Notes under the pieces: generated by a model
Database searches by the model: none
What the model was told of the DNA's origin: nothing
The model's input: only the letters and a program-made list of their open reading frames with translations
Program-made: the position numbers and the translations under genes
NCBI GenBank assembly: GCA_030062745.1
Contig: CP099839.1
Location: forward strand, 45,396,796 to 45,460,795
Direction of reading: 5' to 3'
Origin: Capitulum mitella
Taxonomy: Eukaryota > Arthropoda > Thecostraca > Pollicipedomorpha > Pollicipedidae
Length of the DNA stretch: 64,000 nt
In this document: piece by piece, positions 11,236 to 23,200 of the stretch
How positions within the stretch are numbered: position 1 is the stretch's first letter
Layout of the letters: each line of letters starts with the position of its first letter

Positions 11236-14200
11236 GTGGGCCTTGACTTGTACCGCGGCTGGAGGAAGGTGATTCCTTGACCTGTACTCCGGCTGGAGGA
11301 AGGCGGTACCCTGATCCGTACCCCTCTGGAGGAAGGTGCGAGTAGACCCTACTATTGGCCGAGGAAAGATGTTGCGGTTGCTTGAAAAGTTTGGCCTGCC
11401 GTAATAGGCAGGCGGGTGGCGGCGGGCCATTGTGAAGGTTTATCGACTTCCGGGACCAGCGGTGTGATGGGACGTGACAACCCAGGCTTGTGAAGCAAAA
11501 GCAATCATCCTGTTGCCGCGACATACAAAGAGACGGATTCTGCATTGCCACCAAGCTGAGTACCCAGATTAAAGTAACACTGGCGCGGCGTTTCCGCTTT
11601 TGAAGTGGGCCTTTGTTTTGGTGAATGAAGTGGACTTCTTATGTTGATTGCTTCACTACTTCCCAGCGCATTCGGATGAGATCGGAAAAGAGAACAGCCA
11701 AAGGGACAAGGGGTTATGCCCCACTCCCCTTTGGGGTTGGAAATTTGGCATTTCTTTCCTCATCAAAAACGAAAATAAACGGAAATTTCAGGAACTCTGA
11801 CATAAGGTGGCCGAAAGCCGAGGGGTTTTCAGTTTTGATGGCGTAAGTTTGTCCTCACCACTGAATTGGCGAAATCGTGGCTGTCCCTGATTCGGATTGT
11901 GCCGTAGATCATGATCGCAAGAATTGCCTCATGTGGTATCAATCACTGTACTGTAGCCATGGCTGTAACAATCACAATATCTGGCACTCGCTCCCATATG
12001 TTGTGCCTGTCTGACGATGACTTGCTTTCAGACAATGCATGTGATGACGACATGCTTCGAAGACAGCAAATACTCGGACGCTTCCGTAAGTCACATGTTA
12101 CCGCAGTGTCCCATCTCCCTCACGCTTTTAAGTGCGTTCGCCACTTTGCCAGGGAAGGTCTCACGCATACTTTTCAGTTCAGTGGCTTGGCCAGGTGGGG
12201 CGAAAGAGGCCATGCCCCCTCCCCTGGAGGCCAGACGGGCTCCCCTGGCAGCCGAGCGGCCCCCCTAGGGCTTTTGATCCCAGGTCCCCAGTGCTTTAGA
12301 TAGTGTGAGGCGCCCGCAGGGCTCCTTGCACTGTCCTAAAGAGATAGTTAAAGTAGAAAGAGGATATTTTGCGCATTGCAAAAGGCTTATGAACATAACA
12401 AACTGTACTCCAAACATACAGGAGGGCTATGTGCGGTATGAAGAGAGGCCCATAGTACAAATGGGCGTTTAGGGCTCCATGCTAGCTTGTAGGGGGTCAC
12501 TGCTTGTCTAGAGAGAGCCCCCTTGCCGGCCCATAAAGGGCTCCTGTCGGCTTTTGGAGGGCCCTCCTTTCGGTCTGTAAGAAGGCCCCTGCTGACCAGC
12601 AAAGAGACTCCCCGCCGGCTTGTAAAGGGGCTCTGCTGAAGGGTAAAGGGTATCTGCATTTGCCTGTAAAACCGTTCCTGCCGACCTCGCCGGCGCCCCT
12701 CACAGTCGTCGCTTTTTTCCATCATGAACCGTCGTTTTACGCCATGACATGATTTTAACCACAAGAGCTCCCATTGGTTACGAGGGCCCCAGTGGTTACA
12801 AGGCCCTCCCCCATCCCATTTGGCCCCCTCCTGGACGAAATTTGAACTACGCCTCGGTTTTACTTATCCAAATTGTTGGATATATCTGAGCTGAGATCCA
12901 TGTCGATCAACGTGTTTGGCTTTCTGTGTGTCATCCTGATAGCAGTCTGAGAGTGGCACTTTGAGAGAGAGGAAAGTTATTGGGTTGGCGCGAAATTGTG
13001 TGTATGCTATGGCACCGAGGCAGCAGAATCATCCAAGATGTTTTAATTCTATTTCAAAAAATTTCATGGAACGATTGCATAGCTGGATGCATAGCTGGAG
13101 AGGGCTTTTCAACCGCGGCTCTTAGGTCGGACCGTTTACATCATCTATAGAGGACGAAGAAAACCCCGAGGAACCCGTTCGCAGTCAGTTGGATGTCAGC
13201 TATCGGGTCGGCCCGAAACTGTGAACGAGACAGATCGTTTGAGGCTAATGCGGCGACCGGCTGCGACCTGACAAACGATCGTGCCGCCCGGTCTCTGCCT
13301 TCAAAACGTTTTTTAGGCCGGTCCGCGAACAGTGGCTTTGCCGTGCGTCCACTGCCTCAGGTGGTGCACCTGGAGTACCGGTCTCTGCTGGAGTCGGGCG
13401 TGCGGAACTACTCGGCCGTGCGCGTGTTTGAGCGGACCGAACCGGCCGAGCGTGTGTTCGGCCTGACCTGCCCTGACCGGGCGGCGGCGCGGGCGGCCGG
13501 GTACCGCGGCCGCTGCGGCGAGGCCGCCACCGACCCGCTGCAGCTCAGGGACAGGGCAGGCTTCATCCTGTCCAAGTGAGTCACAGCCAGACGCTTGGTT
13601 GATGCCAGACGTGCGCGCGAGCAGAGAGCGGTCAGGAAATGAGCCGTGGGGTATACGAAGTGCCATCAGGAACACAGGCTAATGTCGTTTAATGATGATG
13701 TAACAGCCGATCACGTGCTAGGGTGAAAGGACCAGACCGTTTTTTTTTGTCACCAGATCCACCTCTGGCGGCAGCTGTCCCGCGTGCGTCCAGTGAACGC
13801 TGAGTTCGGTGCAGACACTAGGACGGCGCGTCCTATACGACGACCACTCCGAGCTGCGGGTCTCTCCGCTACCTCCCACCCCACCCCGGCTCCTCACGGC
13901 CGTCTGTGAGCGGACCGGCCTGCCGCTACCGGCAGGGTGCACACGGAGCAGTGCCGCCGCCAGATGAGCGAGATGCTGTGCGCGCTCGAGTACAGCGCCA
14001 GCGCCGAGTGTCTGCCGCCGTTCATGTGGGCCGGCGACGGCGAGCAGCCCGGTCTCAGCCCTCTGGTGACACCGGCAGTCGGCGAGCGGCCGGCTGGCCG
14101 GCCGCACCAGCGTGAGTGCTCGCTGAGCCACCACGGCACTGGCGAGTAACACCGGAACCACACTGGGGTCAGCACTGGGGTCAGCCTTCAGCTCTTCTCG

Positions 14201-17200
14201 GACCTCACACGGAAGCATGGTCGGGAGCGGGAGAGTCTTGGGGGCGTCAAGGAGACCGGAGGTGACAGCAATGAACCGTGCTTTAAACTCCGGTAGCCGG
14301 GCGGAACACAAAGCAACGTGCGGCTTCATCGTCGGGGCCCATTCGTAATTTATCGCCCTTGATCCCTTCTTCTACTCTTCTTGATCCCTTCTTCTACCCT
14401 TGAGCCTCTGCGAGAGCAACAGTGCGCTGCAAGACTGACCCGATCATGATCGCTGCCTCCGAGAGAGGCCCTGCGTGGCCGGAGCGAGTCCGGCCTTCAG
14501 CACGCCCAGCCTTTGATGGGGCGGATTACCGCCGGCTGTTGTCGGCGCACGGCTTTAACAGCCGCCAGGATCAATGTTTAGTGCACTGACCCGCTGCCCT
14601 GCGCCCTAGTCTGAAGGCCGCCTCGCTTCACCTGGGCGTTCTGAACTTTACGACCCGGCCAAGGCATCTGAAACTCCGAGGTCCGAACAGAGGTTACGTT
14701 TACGTCGGTTCCAGGCATGTCTCGAAGAAGATCGGTTTTAGTTTGATATTTGTTTCTCAGGGGTTGATTGGTTGGTTGGTCACAAGTATCCTCTCTTATC
14801 AGAATGGATGCTTAGCTCATCCTGGGTGTCTGGAATTTGGAAGAACCCTGTAAAAAGTGCAGTGCGTTTTTTTTAGTAAATTTGCTCGTGAGGAAGCTGT
14901 ACATAAATGGTGATTAAACAGACGGCTTTCATGATGCGTTTAAATGTCGCCGTGAAACCAACTGCAAGCTAATTTTTCTGCAGACGCTCACATTAATGAC
15001 ACAACTATTTTATGGAACAATCGGCAGCATCTCCACGTGTGGTCATTTGTTCGGTGCGTGCTGAAAATTAACTCTGCATGGACATGTTCTCTGTGAGAAG
15101 ACCCATGCGTCCGAGGGTCGTCCAAAATACGAAGAACTGCGGACACCGGCACTCGCGGGTCCAGACAGAAGCCGTGGAGGCCATTGCTCCCTTTTTTTAA
15201 AGAAACCTATGACTAACATGTCTTTTTGCGTGCCGTTTTTCGATGGTGATGGTAAGGAATTGTTTCCAGGACAGAAACTGATTTACATAAATGCCGATGT
15301 TGAAACATGCCAAGCCATTGGCTGAAATTCGACGAGATTTCAGCATTTCGTTAAGCTTGGTTTAGTTTATTCGACGTGATTTCGGATTTCAGCATCTTAT
15401 GAAAAGAACAGGTTTCACAGATAAAGACTTCGTCCTCTCTTCGAACAGGGTGTCTAGATTCGTTGTAGTGGTTACCTAGGATCATAGGCACGGGAACGGG
15501 GGCGAAGAGGCTATGGTCATTTTACTTTTGGGGACATTTTACACCAGCCCTATGGGTGATAACGTCGTTGCCCTTCCCCCCCCCCATTCCCACATACACA
15601 CACTTTTTGGGGATGCTCCTACGCTCCTGCCAAAGGTGAATCCAAGTCATATCAGGAACGGAACCCGAATACAATCTCTGTCTTGCCAGAGGTTGATGGA
15701 TAAGGCCGGCAACTTAAACTGAACTAGACTGGCAAGAACTCAGCGTTCCAACCTTGTGACCCACGATGGAGATTCTGATCTCGGTGATTTATTGAGCACG
15801 GCGATATATCCTGTGGAAAGGCTAGCCTATTTCAGTCAATAAGTCGAAGCTTTCTTGGTTGATTTAATTCGGCATTGGCAGTAGTTCCGGTGAGACGGTA
15901 TTTTTCGCATCAGGAACTCGAATTTTTCCTTGCTTGAGAATATTGGTTTAGGTGCAGCACTAAAACCATTTGTAATGCTGTTTTTCATACGGATGGGTTG
16001 TGGTTGTTCGAAATCCACCACTGCGTTTGATCTCTGTATGTCTCTCTGGAGTCTAAAGAACAAAAAGAGACTTTCATTGAAAACATTCCGCGGTCGTCTT
16101 TCGCCCTGGTAACTTCGGCCGCTCCGTACTCCTCAGCGCTGCATCCGTCACTGGTGCCGGCGAAAATCGGCTTCTACATACTGGTGCACACCGATTTCGA
16201 GGCCTTGGTAAGTACCTGCCGGATGTTTCTTCAGAACGAAACCTTGGGCTCTATCGTCAGATCTCAGCTCCAGAGAGGGAACTTTTTTACAATGTCATTC
16301 AAAACAGTGTTATAAGGGAACGTAATTTCCACACGATATCTGCTCCGTCGAAGATGGAAAAACGTTGTGCTCGGCAGGCGACGAGCGCAAACGTTTGGAT
16401 TCCTTAACGGACACAGCACTCAGGTGAACGAACGCTGAGGGTCGCACCGGACCTGCTGAGTGGCCACCAGGAATCCGGCCTGGTCCCCTACGCCGTCAGA
16501 TGGAGCTGCTCGGTCTGATGTACGACCCGGCGCACCTGTACGTCATCCACGTGGACCGGCGCGGGACGGAGATGCGCCGGCGGCTGGAGCTGGCGCTGGA
16601 CGACAGCTACCCGGACCGCAGCCGGCTGCGGCTGCTGGAAGAGCGGCGCTCGGTCGCCGCCTACTGGGGCTCCGACCGGATTTTGCGCGCTGAGCTGGAG
16701 GTGCGCTACGAGGTCCGGGGGGTGGTGGGGGGTGGGGGCACAAAACACAGCCGGGGCGAAGTGGAAACGTGGAATTGGGTCGGGTGGGTGATGAGGGCGT
16801 TTCTCTTACGGGACCACAGTGGGAACGGCAGTGAGCTGGGTGGCTTTGTGGAGACATAGCACGAACGCTCATTTTGCCGCTTTCATGTTTTACGGACCGT
16901 TTCCTTGATCGCTCGCCAAGCATATCCGGCTGCTGAGGATGGGGTTGAACGTATGACCATAGGTGGGCATCGTTACTAAAAAATGTAACTTCGTTACTCG
17001 TTACTCCGTTACTCAGAAAAGCCAGTCCGTTACTCGTTACTCCGTTACTCTGCCTTAAAAAGTAACGGAAGTTACCGTTACTCCGTTATTCCGTTACTTT
17101 TGAAATGCAGTGAAAACCGAGCGAACGCGGGTTTTAAGTCTTTTATGCTGCTTTGTGGTTGTAAAACGCATTCCATATACAAAGGGAAGAAACAAAAAGC

Positions 17201-20200
17201 GCTTACCCCAAACACTCCGCTAGCTGCCCACTGACCTCACCAGCCGTTGTAGAGTCGGCGGCGCCGGGACAACAGCCGCGGCGGGTATTCTACCACTGTG
17301 TTAGCCACAGTGTTCAAACCAACGAATTCCTTTCATTGCCCGCGGCGCCGACGGAGCGGGAACAACCGGCGCTGGAGCGGACGCATGCAAAATGCGACGA
17401 ACAGCGGACATCTATCGACTGGGTTTGATCAACAATGCCTCTCGAAGTATCCGCCCTGAACATAATGGTCTCCGTACAGAGCTCGTTTCGGTCTCGCGAA
17501 CTTCCTGTTTTGTTTTGAAATTATGTGTGTGTATTAGTTTGTGTACGTGCGCGTGCGTGGAGGTAAGATTCCTGATACCCCTGACGTTTTTTTAATACCA
17601 CACGACGAAGGACTCAAAAAAACGTGACTGATATGGATTTTATTATTGTGAAATAAAAGACTAACAAAGGTGCTTTAGTACCTCTTCAGCACCCTTGAAA
17701 AGACAAATTAGCTATAAAAACATGGTCATAAGTAAGATGCAACGGAGGATGTTAGCCGTTCACAAGTGGAACATTTTGGAACGATGACGTGACCTGACCT
17801 GACCCCTGTGAAAAGCCAAAATTGATATCAATGAATTCGCTATTGTCTTACGGTTCAGTATATGTCGCTTAAGTTCAGCTTTTTAGGGACAAGGTATTGT
17901 GTCTATTTACCTAATTTCAAGGACGTGTTTTGACCTTTCATGGCGTCTGGTGGCCTCAAAATTGATCTGAGGTCAAAACTCTTGAATGTTTTCGTCTCAG
18001 TTTGACAAAACCTTTCCGCCGGTGTTTTCCTTTTTTCCGTGCGATATATGGGAGCCGAGATCCTGGGAGGTGCGGAAATCCGCGCCCCCCACCTCCGGCC
18101 GGGAAAAGGGCATTCTGAGCCCGGCCGGAGAAGGGTTAAAAACACTTCATTTAACCCTATTCCCTGTGGGGGGGGGGCAGATTCTGCTACCCGTGTCTTT
18201 TTGCTTGTCGCTCCCACACTGTTTGCCGCAGCGCCACAAGATTTTCTGGCATTTCATGGAATTGATACACACGTGTTTTGTCAACATTTAAAAAAAAAAT
18301 CGGTCCCGAAGAGGCGGTTCCAAGCCTCCGTTTTCGGCGGTAATGTGCTGTACGTGAAGCTGCAAAGTTGTGCGGTTCACTATCGTGACATTTTGAGTAG
18401 AAATAAAGATCACTGACTGATTTATAAAGTCATACACATCCTAAACAATGCGTATGCACACACATTTTCAGGCGAACGCACACCCAGGTACTGAAAAAAT
18501 GGGGGAGCACACTATTGTGCTTATGGTGCCCTTCCAATTTTGTTTACCTGGATCCACCTCTGCGCTACATATAAACTTAAACTGGCTTGCTAGTTGTACA
18601 TCTGATGTTTATATCACCCAAAACAAACAAAAACAAAGGAAATTTCTTATTTCAAAAATCACCCTTCTTGCCCTCCCTGGAACTGCCTATGGTTTTGTAT
18701 TTTAAATTTCAGCTTTCGGTATATAAAAGACTTGACATTCCAAGCTGAACCGTGTTATTCCCATGAAAATTGGTTGGTAAACACGGCCGCAGTGACCTTT
18801 CAAAAATCCCCAAAATTTTGGAGTTTGTTTGCCCCACGCGCTATTTTCGCAATTTTCGAATTTTTGGGGACCGGAATTGGAGATCTCGTTGAAACATATT
18901 AAATGGCATTCATCCCATCAACATTGGACGAATGAATCTCGAGATCTCTGGGAGGGCGGGGAGCGGAGGGAGCAGAATTGGTAATCTTCAACTTTCGGCC
19001 AATGCATATTTTTCGAAGGTGCAAAAGTGACAACGGCTCATATCATGTTTGAGTTTGGGTCCTCACTTCTGCGTCTACAAAAAATAATGTGTCAGCCGAA
19101 AGGTGTTTCGGCCAGTTGATATTTTTTTTCGGGAACGCAGAAGTGGTAACTCGAATCGCATGGACAATGTAGCCTGTCCTCCAAGTTAAAAATGATTTAA
19201 CCTAACCTAACCTAAAACCTACTGTATGGTTGCAGGGATTGCCCTAGATGGGCATGTAAAGCTAATTTTTTGTTAGGTTCAATTTGCCTTTTTTTTTTTT
19301 GTTTGGTTAGCTCGTATTGGTTGAAGGCAAACATGTGTCACCTGAATCAAAATTCAGGAGTTACCTAACCAAGTCAGTTTACACATCCAGTAGGGGCCAG
19401 TGCTTAGAAAAATACCTGAATGGGCTAAATTGTTCACACAACTTGTGTTGCCACTTCCGCGTCTCCAAAAATTACGCGTAAGCGTCGGCCGAAAGGTAGA
19501 TTACCGCAGATCTGCCCCCCCCCCCAGGGTAATGTGAATCTCACTGCCTGCAGAGAATATGGTTAAGGCAAATAGTCCAAGCAATAGTCGACAAGCTTCA
19601 TAACTATGCTTCACTACTGACAACTTATTGTGCACATTCTTTTCTCACCTGGAAATACCGTAAATAATGCTTCCTCTTGATATGTGCCTTTAGTTTGAAA
19701 GGCTACTCTTGTGACCCTTGATTATAACCTCTTTCGGTCGGCACAGGACATACGTAAAAATGGCGTTTTTCCCCTCCTCCTTAAACTCAAAGTACGTTTC
19801 TAGATGTGGCCATGGGTGACCCAGACCGGGCTCGTCCTCTGTCTTCAAAGCTGAGGCACCGTCGGACTCGGAGTCAAGGTTTTCGACCTCTAGTGGCGGC
19901 GTAAAGACGCCTTGATGAGACATTTTAGTGTCAGGTAGTTAAAATTTCAGGCCAGTCAAGAATCAGTCACCACTCCATCGCCCCATGGACATCACATATC
20001 CAAGGCCATGGCGGCAGTAATCATGTGCTCAACAGCCTTGAGTGATCTTGGCGGGGAACCGTGTGGCGGTGGTAAGCAATCCGTGACTGACTTGAGACAA
20101 CATTGAAAACTGCCGTCAACTGGCTGATCCAGTATAAATGACAATAACTTTGATATCTTTTAGCCTGAAAAATGACGACTGGTTAATTTCTCATTTTAAG

Positions 20201-23200
20201 TCATATCAAACTTACGCATAATTTAATACTTTTGTCCCAAAAGAGACCAAAGTCAGCTGGCCTTTACACTGAACCATTGCCGCCAGCTTGCCGTCAACGT
20301 TTATCAGCTGACGAATATTGTCAACAAGTCGACTCCGCGGTTGTCAGCTGAGTGCGCGCCCAGCCGCGCTTGTATCGCCGCACGCTATTGGGTGTTGGCT
20401 ATTCAAGTAGCCAATGGGTGTGCCGATGCAAATGAAGCCGGGCGTTGTCTATAAGGAGTTTAAAAAGTAACGGAGTAACGGAGTAACGGACCAAAAAGTA
20501 ACGGAGTAACGGACCACAAAAGTAACTTCCGTTACTCAGTCCGTTACAGTGAAATAAAAGTAACGGGTCCGTTACTCCGTTACTCGAAAAAGTAACTTCG
20601 TTAGTAACGGAGTAACGGAGTAACGGACCAGTGCCCACCTATGCGTATGACAACGTGTCTGCGTGACTGGACGCGTCTTCAGTATCCGGACATGTCTGCA
20701 GTGTCTGGAGGAGCTGATGACGATGGGGTTGAACGCGTGACAGCGTGGCTGCGTGACTGGACGTGTCTTCAGTATCCGGACGTGTCTGCAGTGTCTGGAG
20801 GAGCTCCTGCGTATGGGCCACTGGGATTTTGCGGTGCCGCTGAGTGGTCGCGACTTGCCGCTGAGGCCCGTCTGGGAGCTGGCCGCCGCCTTAGCGCCGT
20901 ACCGCGGCAGAAATCTGCTCCAGCCGGCAGAGCGCAAGTTCATGCGGCCAGGCGAGGTGGACAGAGTCTTTTCCATGTGAGTCTGATAACTGGGCCTCTC
21001 TCGTCAGGGCCTGTGGGACCTGTCACCAACAGTTTAGCTGGCCAGGAACGTCATGCCTGTGATCCTGGTCTGTGGTCTGTGGTCTGTGGTCTGTGGTCTG
21101 TGGTCTGTGGGTCTGTGGTCTGTGGTCTGTGGTCTGGTCTGTGGGTCCACTCGTCTGCGGAACTACATTATGCTTTTTCATCAGAAATGTTTTTTTATTG
21201 GGTACCTATATGGAACGTTCAGTGAGTCAGCAAAGATATAGCCGGAATAGATGACTGGTGACCCTAATTGGACGTATCTGTAGCCCCAAAACGCCTTTGC
21301 GTCTAAGACCGTGAAGTCTTTTTGACTTATTCTTGACCCCTTCATTATGGCGGTTATTGTTACTTGCGCATGTCACATGTTCTGCTTGTTTCATTGCGTT
21401 TTTCCTGATCGACGGCAGGTACGGCTGTGAAGGTTTCATCTTTAACGCCTCTCGCCCTAGCAACAAAACGCTTCGGCCGAATATTCCCGTCTACGGACAG
21501 TAAGTCAGTAATCGATGCACGCCAAAAGTCAACGACCAATGAATTGATAAAAAGCAAGAAGAGTTACTGCTGCATCGTCATGTTTCATTCTGTCTAAATT
21601 TTGCTAGCATGTGCTTAGCTTCCCACTACCAAATTGACAAATAATGACTTGATTAAACCCAATACCAAATGACATTACCAAAGAAGACATAATGTCACAT
21701 CTGAATCCGGTATGAGATGCCACTGGCGGCCGCAGTTGTAATCATCCAGTGGCACAGATTGTTTGTGCAACTCCCGGGCTAATCCTTCCGGGTTCGCAAA
21801 ATGCCCAGACTGATAGCAGGGGATAGCTGCAGCCGTGCCTCACTATAAGAGCTCGGACAGTCGTCCATGCTGTGTGTGGACCACCTCAGTGGCCAACTGC
21901 AGCCGTACTTCACTATGAGTTTGGACGGTCGTCCCTGCTGTGTGGGACCGTGTGACTAAGATCTGACGTCGGCAGCTCCACCTGGAAGGCGCTGGACCGC
22001 CGGTTCGCCGAGTTTATCATCTCGGAGGTGCCGCTGTCGCCGCTTAAGTGGTCCAGTCTGCTGCTGCGGATCATCATCATCCCGGACGAGCACGCCTTCG
22101 CCACGCTGCTGATGAACTCCCCGCTCAAGTGAGGCCGGCGTGGGCGCTGTGCTGGTCTAGGCAGGCTTCTGGTGTCGCGGCCTGCTGCGCAGGACTCCAG
22201 CAGTGGACGCTAGGAGCAGGGCTGGGTACTTGACACACCGCTCGCCCGGAGAGTCCTCCATAGTCCAGAGGAGCCTTTGCGCCTGACGTGTTTTGCTGCG
22301 ACGCCACTCGCAGACATGTGGCTCGTTTTGTCCGCCCGGTTTTGTCAAGCCGTATGAAATGCGAGCGCATTTCAGCACGTCAAAAACACACGCGGTGAGC
22401 GAATCAGACCACGCATGAAATTCAGCGCGCTCAGCGGCCTCTCACAGCCTCAGACGGAGCTGCATAATCTGCCTATCGCCATCGCGTCTCGCTCGGCCCG
22501 CCCTGGACAGCTGAGCTCACACAGAGCCCTGTTTCTCCCGACGGCTCGCTCGCTTCCCATGCAGCCCGTTCGGCGGCCGACTTCCCGTCCGCCCTCAGCC
22601 AGACCCTGCTCCAGGCCAAGCTGCACCATCCCAAGCGGTTCGTGGGCGAGAACCAGGACCGACTGTGCCGACACCAGGACGACGTGGAGTTCTGTGGCCG
22701 GGTGAGACGCCGCGAAGGCCGGCGTCCTCTGCTGGCATGGCCGGCCGGCGGCGTTTAATTGCATTCCTCGTCGGCCTCTCTCCTGGGCTCTGTTAATTAG
22801 CCTAGAATAGGGCCGACTTAATTCATTTTCAAATTGGCCGGCCGGGAAGTGGGAGAAATGGCGCGGGCACAGGAGGCGAGACTTGAAGTGTGGCCAGAGT
22901 GTTTTGTCCGTCATGTTGTGTTAAGGCGGCCGGCGCTGCAAAGGCTCAACGGAAATGTTGGCGTCGGTCGGGTTTCAGTGATTTGGCTACGAAATGATTG
23001 CATTCGATCGGTATTTAAGCGGATTTATCATACGGGAAGACGAGACGCGTTCAGAAAATACAGAACGATCGTCGCTTTCCTTTTTTGTTGTTGTTGTAGT
23101 CGCCGTGAACTGCGGCCCGAAAATACCGTGTGAGACCAAATCGACCTGCGTTTGTTGACGGCACGGCTTTCTGCGTCCAGGGTCCGGCCACTGTGGAGAA

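Larger units (their letters stand above)
16958..20643. mobile_element. hAT-like non-autonomous DNA transposon with 8-bp target-site duplication
   Basis: The 3,686-bp element begins CATAGGTGGGCA and ends with its inverse. It is flanked on both sides by the identical 8-mer CGTATGAC (16,950-16,957 and 20,644-20,651). An 8-bp duplication and CA-starting inverted termini are hallmarks of the hAT superfamily. Subterminal sequence on both ends is packed with the inverted heptamer GTAACGG/CCGTTAC (16,976-17,100 and 20,467-20,632). No frame encodes a recognisable transposase. It lies in the intron between oxt exons 6 and 7 and itself carries a piggyBac-like insertion. Confidence 0.9.

Noticed and set aside
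13718-14329. 203-codon minus-strand frame over oxt exon 4
   Set aside because: Antisense to a phase-matched coding exon; no homology.
22565-22598. Longer form of oxt exon 10 starting after the CATGCAG acceptor
   Set aside because: It enters in the wrong phase relative to exon 9. The acceptor at 22,598 has a better pyrimidine tract and fits.
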